Assembly (NCBI GenBank): GCA_003577005.1
Contig: QEUW01000433.1
Location: forward strand, 1 to 6,201
Source of the DNA: Chloroflexota bacterium
GTDB taxonomy: Bacteria; Chloroflexota; Anaerolineae; Caldilineales; Caldilineaceae
Direction: 5' to 3'
DNA: 6,201 nt
A program made the position numbers and the translations under genes. Below are positions 1-5,290 of the stretch, in pieces; the stretch's first letter is position 1; each line of letters begins with the position of its first letter. Under the pieces are notes generated by a model that saw only the letters and a list, made by a program, of their open reading frames with translations, searched no databases and had not been told where the DNA came from.

Positions 1-325
1 ATCCGAAAGGAGCGTTTCAACTATTCTCTTTTGTCTTCCCCGACAACTTTGCCCTATCCCCTCACGCACCCTACCTCTGCGCAGAGCGCTTCGTTCAACA
101 ATTACTTCGGCCAGATACGTCCATTCCCCTGTCCATCGCCGGCCAACCGGGGGATTAGACCGGCGCCGCACCATTGCCCAAAGTGCTGGCGACGCTTTTA
201 CCGCCTCGCCGGCCTCTTTTGCGGCAACGGCTGCAACATGACAAATGACGGCGCCGGACTTTCTTCCAAAACCACTTATTGGATCGCTGCCGCTTTTGCC
301 ACAAATGGAAGATACCTTACAAGGC
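1..325. other. Region with no confident gene; long open frames on both strands
   Basis: No recognisable gene lies here. Two frames are open. On the plus strand a frame runs from the left edge to a TAA at 358-360; its product is rich in Pro, Ser and Thr with a loose Cys cluster (CPKC ... FCGNGC, encoded near 172-234) and matches no family I know. On the minus strand a frame is open from a TGA at 385-387 down to position 1, about 128 codons, and runs off the window. Its only in-frame ATG downstream of the leftward promoter is at 172-174, with no Shine-Dalgarno site. Third-position composition does not clearly favour either strand as coding. By analogy with integrons this is where attI or the first cassettes would sit, but I see no attC-type inverted pair. 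The single minus-strand GTTRRRY match (GTTGAAC, plus 93-99) is expected by chance in a stretch this size. Confidence 0.5.
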
Positions 326-354
326 AGTATAGCGATACTTGCCGGGTCTGTCAA
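326..354 (-). promoter_or_regulatory. Leftward sigma70-type promoter, candidate integron cassette promoter (Pc-like)
   Basis: On the minus strand TTGACA (354-349, perfect) is followed after exactly 17 bases by TATACT (331-326, 5 of 6). Transcription would start near 319 and run left, away from the integrase gene. In integrons a Pc promoter near intI drives the cassettes in the direction opposite to intI, and this one has that geometry. The -35 overlaps one of the CTGTCA words described below. The sequence match is strong; its function is inferred. Confidence 0.7.
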
Positions 355-395
355 GCATAAAAAATAGCAATATCCTCTCGCTTGTCATCAAAATT

Positions 396-414
396 CTGTC
401 AGCCAACTGTCAGC
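396..414 (+). repeat. Tandem pair of CTGTCAGC direct repeats, 11-bp period
   Basis: CTGTCAGC occurs at 396-403 and again at 407-414, an 11-bp period that puts both copies on about the same face of the helix. A further CTGTCA is at 348-353 and a related TTGTCA at 382-387. The pair sits just upstream of the integrase -10 and between two divergent promoters. It could be an operator or an accessory recombinase-binding site; known attI sites carry direct repeats bound by IntI. It is not a LexA box of the CTGT-N8-ACAG type. Confidence 0.4.
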
Positions 415-432
415 GTTAGCGCCCATAACCCA

Positions 433-444
433 TGCTATTATACT
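433..444 (+). promoter_or_regulatory. Extended -10 promoter for the integrase gene
   Basis: TGC-TATTAT at 433-441 fits an extended -10 (TGnTATAAT); an overlapping TATACT lies at 439-444. No good -35 is found at 16-18 bases upstream (the TTAGCG at 416-421 matches 3 of 6), so the extended TG would have to compensate, or an activator is needed. A transcript would start near 448 and give a leader of about 70 bases before the ATG at 521. Confidence 0.45.
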
Positions 445-520
445 CAAACACAGAACAAATGTTCCCTTGCTCGTTTTCACCTATGGTCCTGCCAACCTGA
501 TTTATGCGAGCCGGTTCGAT

Positions 521-1483
521 ATGCAAGCCCAACCCAAGAAACTTCTCGACCAGGTGCGCGACGCTATCCGCCTCAAGGGCTATTCCATCCGCACCGAGAA
601 TAGTTATGTCGACTGGATCGAACGCTATATCCGCTTTCACAAGCTACGCCATCCGCGCGAGATGAACACGCCCGAGGTCGAGGCCTTTCTTACCTGGCTG
701 GCTGTGGACCAGTCGGTGGCTCCACCTACCCAAAATCAGGCCCTCAGCGCTCTCCTCTTTCTCTATCGCCAGGTGCTCCAGGTGGAGCTAACCGGCCCCA
801 TCGATGCCATCCGCGCCCGCAAAGACCGCCGTCTGCCTACTGTGCTCACTAAGGACGAGGTGCAACAGCTTTTCGACCAGATGGCCGGTCTCCATCAACT
901 CATGGCCCAGTTACTCTATGGCTCCGGCATACGCATCATGGAATGCATCCGGCTCCGCATCCAGGATCTGGACTTCGCCCGGCAGCAGATTCTGGTGCGT
1001 GATACAAAGGGGAATGAGGATCGCGTGACCCTGCTGCCGCAGCGGTTGGTTCCGGCCATCCAGCGACATCTACACGAAGTTAAACGGCTTCACGACAAAG
1101 ACCTGGCCCAGGGCAACGGCGCAGTCTATCTGCCCTACGCCCTGGCGCGCAAATACCCCAACGCCGCCAGAGAATGGCGCTGGCAATATCTCTTTCCCGC
1201 CGAGCGTCTTTCGGTGGACCCGCGCAGCAATACCATCCGCCGCCACCATATGGACGAAGGAGGGCTGCAGAAGGCCGTCCGCTGCGCTGCACAAGCGGCC
1301 AATATCGACAAACACGTTACCCCGCACACGCTGCGCCACTCCTTCGCCACGCACCTGCTCGAGGCCGGCTACGACATCCGCACCGTGCAGGAGCTGCTTG
1401 GGCATAAAGATGTCAAAACCACGATGATCTACACCCATGTTCTCAGTAAAGGTCCGCTTGCTGTTCGCAGTCCGCTCGACTGA
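521..1483 (+). CDS. intI: Integron-type integrase (IntI-like tyrosine recombinase)
   Basis: Site-specific tyrosine recombinase of the integron integrase family, which inserts and excises gene cassettes at attI and attC sites. The product is 320 residues from the ATG at 521; IntI1 has 337. An N-terminal core-binding (SAM-like) domain covers about residues 1-90 and the catalytic domain about 110-310. Visible catalytic residues: Arg138 (GSGIRIME), Lys163 (DTKGNEDR), His269 and Arg272 ([14 protein letters not shown]), His295 (LLGHKDV) and the nucleophile Tyr304 (TTMIYTHV). Residues 200-226 (with [10 protein letters not shown] and a Trp-rich stretch) form the extra domain that separates IntI from XerC/XerD, and the protein ends in the family-typical VRSPLD. 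A TTG at 467 would add 18 residues, but 521 fits the family start better; neither has a clear Shine-Dalgarno site. It looks intact. Which attI it uses, and whether cassettes exist, cannot be seen here. Confidence 0.93.
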   Translation: MQAQPKKLLDQVRDAIRLKGYSIRTENSYVDWIERYIRFHKLRHPREMNTPEVEAFLTWLAVDQSVAPPTQNQALSALLFLYRQVLQVELTGPIDAIRARKDRRLPTVLTKDEVQQLFDQMAGLHQLMAQLLYGSGIRIMECIRLRIQDLDFARQQILVRDTKGNEDRVTLLPQRLVPAIQRHLHEVKRLHDKDLAQGNGAVYLPYALARKYPNAAREWRWQYLFPAERLSVDPRSNTIRRHHMDEGGLQKAVRCAAQAANIDKHVTPHTLRHSFATHLLEAGYDIRTVQELLGHKDVKTTMIYTHVLSKGPLAVRSPLD

Positions 1484-1547
1484 ACAGCCTCCTGCTCGGA
1501 CTGGATCTGTCCCTCTCTGTTGGCTTTCGCAGCTCTCGTTTGGCAGA

Positions 1548-1681
1548 CAGGGCTTCTCAAAAGTCACTTACACAAAGACCTCCGGGAGGTGACCGGTGAG
1601 GTTTTCGGTCTGGCAAGTTCACTCCGGTCACCTCCCGGAGGTCTGGCCGCAGCGCACCTTTTTGACTTTTGAGAAGCTCTG
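1548..1681. mobile_element. MITE-like non-autonomous element, 134 bp, with terminal inverted repeats
   Basis: The ends are 19-bp inverted repeats, CAGGGCTTCTCAAAAGTCA (1548-1566) and TGACTTTTGAGAAGCTCTG (1663-1681), pairing at 18 of 19 positions. The interior has no room for a transposase and carries a second, perfect inverted repeat. A 10-bp direct repeat flanks it. TIRs starting CAGGG with target duplications of about 8-10 bp recall ISAs1-family insertion sequences from memory, but that link is tentative. It sits 64 bp after the integrase stop and just before the promoter of the next operon. As RNA it would fold into a long hairpin and might end integrase transcription. Alternatives are a REP-like repeat or a decayed IS. 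Confidence 0.7.
1576..1644. repeat. Perfect 21-bp inner inverted repeat, arms themselves palindromic
   Basis: Positions 1576-1596 and 1624-1644 are exact reverse complements over 21 bp with a 27-base loop. Each arm holds its own 13-base near-palindrome (ACCTCCGGGAGGT at 1578-1590; ACCTCCCGGAGGT at 1630-1642), so one long stem or two separate small hairpins could form. This lies inside the 1548-1681 element and is separate from its terminal repeats. Confidence 0.85.
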
Positions 1682-1699
1682 CTTGGCAGACATTTGATC

Positions 1700-1710
1700 C
1701 AGACCGTCTG
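1700..1710. promoter_or_regulatory. Palindrome upstream of the operon promoter, possible operator
   Basis: CAGACCGTCTG at 1700-1710 has 5-bp arms around a central C and ends 6 bases before the -35 of the next promoter. A second small inverted repeat (CGATT-5-AATCG, 1714-1728) overlaps that -35. Either could bind a regulator, but sites this short also arise by chance. Confidence 0.25.
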
Positions 1711-1716
1711 CTCCGA

Positions 1717-1745
1717 TTGCCCAAATCGCGCCCTCGCGCTATAAT
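1717..1745 (+). promoter_or_regulatory. Sigma70-type promoter for the monooxygenase operon
   Basis: TTGCCC (1717-1722, 4 of 6 of the -35) and TATAAT (1740-1745, perfect -10) are separated by 17 bases. Transcription would start near 1752, leaving a leader of about 63 bases before the ATG at 1815. This also argues against the in-frame ATG at 1746, which lies before the transcript start. Confidence 0.7.
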
Positions 1746-1814
1746 ATGTATAGTGCAGCCATTACAGACATCGGTTACGTAAAACTGGTCGCCTGGCCAG
1801 ATACAGAGACGCCT

Positions 1815-2831
1815 ATGAGCCATTCATTTCGCCTCGGGTTTCTGACCCACCTCGAAGGGTCGGGCAATGCACACCGCATCTATCAAGAGACGCTCGAGCT
1901 CTTTGTCACCGCCGACCAACTTGGGTTCGATGTGGGCTGGGTCGCCCAACACCATTTCAAAGACCGGGGAGGACGCCTGCCCGCTCCGTTTCCCTTTCTG
2001 GCAGCCGCCGCTGAACGCACTCGGCATCTTCGCCTGGGCACTTCGATTGTCATCCTGCCGCTGGAACACCCGCTGCGGGTGGCCGAAGATGCGGCGGTCG
2101 TCGATACGCTCAGCAACGGCCGTCTCGAGCTGGGTGTGGGCAGCGGCGGCGACCCGGCCGAGTTTGCCGCGTTTGGCGTCGATCTGGCGCAGCGCCACCA
2201 ACGCACGACCAGCGACCTGGAAACGCTCAAACGCGCTTTGCGCGGTGAGACGCTGGGGGAGGACGGTCAGCGTCTCCAGCCTCCCGCACCCACCCTGGTC
2301 GATCGGCTGTGGCAGAGCGCATTGAGCACAAGAGGAGCGTACTTTGTCGCCCAGGGGGCCGCCGGCCTCATGCTCAGCCGCGCGGTGTGGGGGACGGACG
2401 AACCCACCGACCAGGCGCAACTCCCTGTGGTGGATGCGTATCTGGCGGCGTGGAACGGCCTGCCCGCCGGCCCCCGCATCGCCCTCTCCCGCGGCATCTA
2501 CCCGGCCGCCGACCGGGCGACGGCGCTGGCCGAGCTGCGCGAGAGCGTCCTCCGGGCAGCCGAGGGCATGGTCAGGCAAGGGCTCTTTCCCGCCGGCCTC
2601 CCCCTCGAACGGTACTGCCAGCGGATGCACATCGCCTACGGCCATCCCGATGAAGTGGCCGCTACACTGCTCGCCGACCAGGTACTCCCCTACGCCACCG
2701 ACCTGATCCTCCAGTTCAACCCTGCCTTCCCACCGCTCGACCAGGCGCTACGCATGTTGGAACAGGTTGCAACCCAGATCGCCCCCGCACTTGGCTGGCG
2801 ACCCTCGCGCCACGCACGTCATGATTCGTGA
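1815..2831 (+). CDS. FMN-dependent luciferase-like monooxygenase (KPN_01858-type)
   Basis: Predicted flavin-dependent oxygenase of the bacterial luciferase superfamily (TIM barrel, cytoplasmic). It would use reduced FMN from a separate reductase plus O2 to oxidise an organic substrate that is not identified. The product has 338 residues. Family features: GFLTHLEG at the first strand (8-15), LGFDVGWVAQHHF (36-48, the usual active-site His pair), LRLGTSIVILPLEHPLRVAED (73-92), LSNGRLELGVGSGG (99-112, phosphate-binding region), LVDRLWQSALS (161-171) and AGLMLSR (183-189). From memory these best match the putative FMN-dependent LLM subfamily KPN_01858 (TIGR04027). The ATG at 1815 is chosen because homologues begin just before this first strand and the upstream ATG at 1746 precedes the transcript start; the Shine-Dalgarno site is weak. 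It is the first of three co-directional genes, with 45 bases before the next and no terminator between. Confidence 0.85.
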   Translation: MSHSFRLGFLTHLEGSGNAHRIYQETLELFVTADQLGFDVGWVAQHHFKDRGGRLPAPFPFLAAAAERTRHLRLGTSIVILPLEHPLRVAEDAAVVDTLSNGRLELGVGSGGDPAEFAAFGVDLAQRHQRTTSDLETLKRALRGETLGEDGQRLQPPAPTLVDRLWQSALSTRGAYFVAQGAAGLMLSRAVWGTDEPTDQAQLPVVDAYLAAWNGLPAGPRIALSRGIYPAADRATALAELRESVLRAAEGMVRQGLFPAGLPLERYCQRMHIAYGHPDEVAATLLADQVLPYATDLILQFNPAFPPLDQALRMLEQVATQIAPALGWRPSRHARHDS

Positions 2832-2863
2832 AACGGTCCGATTCAACATAGCTATCACGGAAT

Positions 2864-2869
2864 AGGAGA
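2864..2869 (+). promoter_or_regulatory. Ribosome binding site AGGAGA for the ATC hydrolase gene
   Basis: AGGAGA ends 7 bases before the ATG at 2877, a near-ideal Shine-Dalgarno site that fixes this start. Confidence 0.8.
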
Positions 2870-2876
2870 ACACTGA

Positions 2877-3398
2877 ATGACCAATGAGACTACCGCCCCT
2901 CCTTCACCCCCTCCCGACACGCTCAACGAGATCGGCGTGTTAAAGCGGCGCGAGATCGAGGCGCGCATCCTCGGCCCGTTCGTGGAGGCGCTTGCGCAAG
3001 AATTCGACCGCACGCGTGTGTTGGAGATCCTCAGTGCTACCATTATCGACATCGCCCGCCGCCAAGGGGCCGAACGCGCCGCTGCGATGGACGATAACTC
3101 GCTCACCGCCTTTGCCCAATCGGCCGGCGACTGGCGCAAGGGGAATGCGCTTGAAATCGAGGTGCTCGAACAAAGCGACGAGCGCTACTTCTTCAATGTC
3201 ACCCGCTGTCGCTATGCCGAGATGTACCGGGCGCTGGGGCTGGGCGAGCTGGGCGCAGTGCTCTCGTGCAACCGCGACTACTCGCTGGTCGAAGGCTTCA
3301 ACCCGGAGATCAAACTCGAACGCAACCAGACGATCATGCAGGGCGCACCGTGCTGCACCTTTCGTTACACCCGGCCCAAAAACGCTGAACAGGATTGA
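2877..3398 (+). CDS. L-2-amino-thiazoline-4-carboxylic acid (ATC) hydrolase family protein
   Basis: The 173-residue product matches the ATC hydrolase family (PF14196). The characterised Pseudomonas enzyme opens the ring of L-2-amino-thiazoline-4-carboxylate to N-carbamoyl-L-cysteine, a step toward L-cysteine. Family motifs seen: [17 protein letters not shown] (106-122), [17 protein letters not shown] (129-145) and [16 protein letters not shown] (149-164). Cys111, Cys131 and Cys159/Cys160 are the conserved-looking cysteines. Residues 1-15 are a Pro/Thr-rich tail before the domain. No signal peptide, so cytoplasmic. Many members are annotated on family similarity alone, so the real substrate is open; no N-carbamoyl-cysteine amidase is next to it. 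It follows the monooxygenase by 45 bases and precedes the thioredoxin/Rdx gene by 34, as in an operon. Confidence 0.85.
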   Translation: MTNETTAPPSPPPDTLNEIGVLKRREIEARILGPFVEALAQEFDRTRVLEILSATIIDIARRQGAERAAAMDDNSLTAFAQSAGDWRKGNALEIEVLEQSDERYFFNVTRCRYAEMYRALGLGELGAVLSCNRDYSLVEGFNPEIKLERNQTIMQGAPCCTFRYTRPKNAEQD

Positions 3399-3420
3399 AA
3401 ACATCACCGACGCCACAGTG

Positions 3421-3426
3421 AAAGGA
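3421..3426 (+). promoter_or_regulatory. Ribosome binding site AAAGGA for the thioredoxin/Rdx fusion gene
   Basis: AAAGGA ends 6 bases before the ATG at 3433. This decides the start, since the frame is open much further upstream (to 2992) through the overlapping ATC hydrolase gene. Confidence 0.7.
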
Positions 3427-3432
3427 ATTCAG

Positions 3433-4350
3433 ATGTCTGTCACCCGAGAACGCTTTGAACAGGGCATGAGTTACGAAGCCTACAAAGAGCAGATGACGCG
3501 CAACCGCGACCGGTTGGAGGCCAACGAGCAGACGGTAGAGTTCGATGCCGGCGATCTGGCCTTTTTCCGCCAGCTTCCCCAGCCGCTCCATGTGCTGGCG
3601 CTGGCCGAGGACTGGTGCGGGGATGTCATCGCCAACCTGCCCGTGCTTGGCCGCCTTGCCGCCGACAGTGGCAAACTCAACGTACGGGTCTTTTTGCGTG
3701 ACCAGAATCTCGACCTGATGGACCAATACCTGTACAAGGGCGAGCACCGCTCGATCCCTACTTTTGTCTTTTTTGACCAGAACTTCCACGAGCTCGGCCA
3801 CTGGATCGAGCGGCCCGCCCGCGTCAGCGAACTTCAGGCTGAGATGCGCCGTAACCTCTTTGCAACCGACCCGCTGCTGCGTGAGCTTGCGCCTGACACG
3901 CCCTTTGCCCAACTGCCCGACGAGGCCCGCGACCGTCTGCGCCAGGCCACGGCCCGCTTCCGCGAGGAGAACCGTGCTTTCTCAGACCGCGAAGTGGTGC
4001 GCGAACTGCGGGCGCTGATCGAACATGGCATCCAACAGACGGAGGTGGCAAAGCCGGTGTCCACCAGCGCAGCGCCCGCCCCCATCTCAATCACCGCTTC
4101 TACAAACGGCGGCGTCAAGGTCAGCATCACCTACTGCGCCGAGTGCGGTTACGAGCCACAGACGCTGGCCCTCACTTCGGCGCTGATGCATGAATTCGTC
4201 TCCGATCTCGCATCGATTGAACTGATCCCCTGGCACGACGGCGCATTCGACGTGCTCGTCAACGGCGATCTCGTCCATTCCATGTATCGTGACGGCGGCT
4301 TTCCCGAAAACGAAACCATCATCCGCGCGGTGCGTCAACGGCTGGGTTGA
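3433..4350 (+). CDS. Thioredoxin-fold protein fused to a C-terminal Rdx (SelW/SelT/SelH-like) domain
   Basis: A 305-residue predicted redox protein with two parts. Residues about 1-150 are a thioredoxin-like domain: LALAEDWCGDVIANLPVL (55-72), in which WCGD has one cysteine (Cys62) where classical thioredoxins have CxxC, and a cis-Pro motif SIPT (107-110). Residues about 150-200 are charged and probably helical. A low-complexity linker rich in Ala, Pro, Ser and Thr (about 205-227) leads to the C-terminal domain: VSITYCAECGYEPQTLAL (230-247) with CxxC at Cys235/Cys238, then DVLVNGDLVHSMYRDGGFPE (273-292), typical of Rdx proteins (PF10262). The selenocysteine position of SelW is Cys here. No signal peptide or membrane segment, so cytoplasmic. 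Last gene of the three-gene run, ended by the hairpin at 4374-4406. The role is inferred as thiol-disulfide exchange; the partner is unknown. Confidence 0.82.
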   Translation: MSVTRERFEQGMSYEAYKEQMTRNRDRLEANEQTVEFDAGDLAFFRQLPQPLHVLALAEDWCGDVIANLPVLGRLAADSGKLNVRVFLRDQNLDLMDQYLYKGEHRSIPTFVFFDQNFHELGHWIERPARVSELQAEMRRNLFATDPLLRELAPDTPFAQLPDEARDRLRQATARFREENRAFSDREVVRELRALIEHGIQQTEVAKPVSTSAAPAPISITASTNGGVKVSITYCAECGYEPQTLALTSALMHEFVSDLASIELIPWHDGAFDVLVNGDLVHSMYRDGGFPENETIIRAVRQRLG

Positions 4351-4373
4351 TGCCGTGCGGTGAGCCGGCAACA

Positions 4374-4406
4374 AGGTGCGTTGCACGCCCAGCGTGCGAT
4401 GCACCT
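4374..4406. terminator. Strong hairpin between convergent genes, probable bidirectional terminator
   Basis: AGGTGCGTTGCACGC (4374-4388) pairs with GCGTGCGATGCACCT (4392-4406) along all 15 positions, 13 Watson-Crick and 2 G-U, around a CCA loop. It lies between the plus-strand stop at 4350 and the minus-strand permease stop at 4445, where one hairpin can serve both. The T-tracts are weak (CTGTTT on the plus side; TTGTT on the minus side), so termination efficiency is uncertain. Confidence 0.65.
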
Positions 4407-4444
4407 CTGTTTGCGGATGGTGATAAAACCGTCCAGCCAGTTGC

Positions 4445-5275
4445 TCAGGCCTTGATAGCCCCGCTGGCCAGGCCCTCGATAAAGAGCCGCATGGTAAACA
4501 TAAAGAGGATCAACAGGGGAATCGAGGCAATCACATATCCCGCAAACATGGGGCCATACTGTTGCAGGCTCGCCCACTGGCTGCTAAAACTCACTAGCTT
4601 GAGCGAGATGGTCCACAAATCGGGGTTGCGCAAAGTCACCGAGGGCCAGATATAGTCGTTCCACGTGTTGAGCAGCGCTAGGATCGCCAGCGTGCCCAGG
4701 ATCGGCTTGGCCATGGGCACGGCGATGCGCTGGTAGATGGTAAACTCGTTGGCGCCGTCGATGCGCGCCGATTCAAAGATCTCCTCGGGCTGCGAGGCGA
4801 TAAAGCTACGCAACACAAAGATGGCAAAAGCCTGCCCGCCGGCGATGTAAGGCAGAATCAAGACCTGGTAGGTGTTGAGCATGCCCAGGTCTTTGACCAG
4901 CAAAAAGAGCGGGATCAACGTCAGCACACCCGGGATCATGAGCAGCGCCAGGATCGCATAGAAAAAGGCATCGCGGCCCGGGAAATTGTGGCGAGCAAAG
5001 ACATACGCCGCCAACGAAGCAAGAAAGACGATGCCAAAGGCGCTCACCACACCCACAAAGACCGTATTCACCAACACCGGATACAACTGTTGCCAGGCAT
5101 CGGCATAGTTGCCCCACCGCAAAGGAAAGGCCGGCCCCCAAAAGGTACTAAAGAACTGTGAGTTATCTTTGAAGGAGGTAAAGAGAGTAAAGACCAGCGG
5201 ATAAAAGGTAAGTACCCCCAGGATCACAAGGATGCTGTGCAGGGGCAGGTCGTGGCGGAGCGTTTTTGACATCAT
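4445..5275 (-). CDS. Carbohydrate ABC transporter permease (MalG/UgpE type)
   Basis: Inner-membrane subunit of a CUT1-type sugar importer. The 276-residue product has about six membrane segments (near 13-33, 68-92, 104-128, 135-157, 190-210 and 243-265). The cytoplasmic EAA loop that docks the ATPase is at about 164-191: EEIFESARIDGANEFTIYQR, followed by Pro187 and Pro191. The ending FIEGLASGAIKA is typical of MalG-like permeases (LTAGAVKG-type tails). It starts at the ATG 5275-5273, with AGGAAG at 5286-5281 five bases upstream; the next codon-pair ATG at 5272-5270 is also possible. It follows the partner permease by 15 bases in one operon. The transported sugar cannot be told from permeases alone, and the ATPase is not in the window. 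Confidence 0.92.
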   Translation of the reverse strand: MMSKTLRHDLPLHSILVILGVLTFYPLVFTLFTSFKDNSQFFSTFWGPAFPLRWGNYADAWQQLYPVLVNTVFVGVVSAFGIVFLASLAAYVFARHNFPGRDAFFYAILALLMIPGVLTLIPLFLLVKDLGMLNTYQVLILPYIAGGQAFAIFVLRSFIASQPEEIFESARIDGANEFTIYQRIAVPMAKPILGTLAILALLNTWNDYIWPSVTLRNPDLWTISLKLVSFSSQWASLQQYGPMFAGYVIASIPLLILFMFTMRLFIEGLASGAIKA

Positions 5276-5280
5276 GACGA

Positions 5281-5286
5281 CTTCCT
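5281..5286 (-). promoter_or_regulatory. Ribosome binding site AGGAAG for the MalG-type permease
   Basis: AGGAAG on the minus strand lies in the 15-base gap between the two permease genes, 5 bases before the first ATG and 8 before the second, so it does not decide between them. Confidence 0.6.
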
Positions 5287-5290
5287 GTGG

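Larger units (their letters stand above)
1540..1692. repeat. Flanking 10-bp direct repeat TTGGCAGACA (candidate target-site duplication)
   Basis: TTGGCAGACA occurs at 1540-1549 and, identical, at 1683-1692, just outside the terminal inverted repeats. The left copy overlaps the first two bases of the left repeat, so the exact element border is uncertain. If the element is taken as 1548-1681, the abutting duplication is 9 bp (1539-1547 and 1682-1690) with one mismatch. Either reading supports insertion by transposition. Confidence 0.6.

Noticed and set aside
31..360. Plus-strand open frame with a Cys cluster (CPKC ... FCGNGC) that might be a zinc-binding protein
   Set aside because: It starts at a TTG with no well-spaced ribosome site, has no recognised domain, is rich in Pro/Ser/Thr, and is equally open on the opposite strand.
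394..414. LexA (SOS) box in front of the integrase, as known for many intI genes
   Set aside because: The two CTGT words are direct repeats, not the inverted CTGT-N8-ACAG arrangement.
411..432. GTTAGCG ... CATAAC as an attC or attI core pair upstream of the integrase
   Set aside because: GTTAGCG does not fit GTTRRRY, the orientation is opposite to a simple site (RYYYAAC before GTTRRRY), and no partner arms are found upstream.
467..520. Earlier TTG start for the integrase at 467
   Set aside because: It adds 18 residues unlike IntI N-termini and has no Shine-Dalgarno site; the ATG at 521 begins where the family normally starts.
1746..1814. Earlier ATG start for the luciferase-like monooxygenase
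   Set aside because: This ATG directly follows the TATAAT -10 and lies before the expected transcript start; homologues begin near the ATG at 1815.
2992..3432. N-terminal extension of the thioredoxin/Rdx protein into the ATC hydrolase gene
   Set aside because: That stretch is an out-of-frame shadow of the hydrolase; AAAGGA plus the ATG at 3433 gives a normal start at the thioredoxin domain.
4087..4655. Small open frames on either strand in the convergent region
   Set aside because: They overlap the well-supported Rdx and permease genes out of frame and contain the hairpin; none has a ribosome site or family motif.
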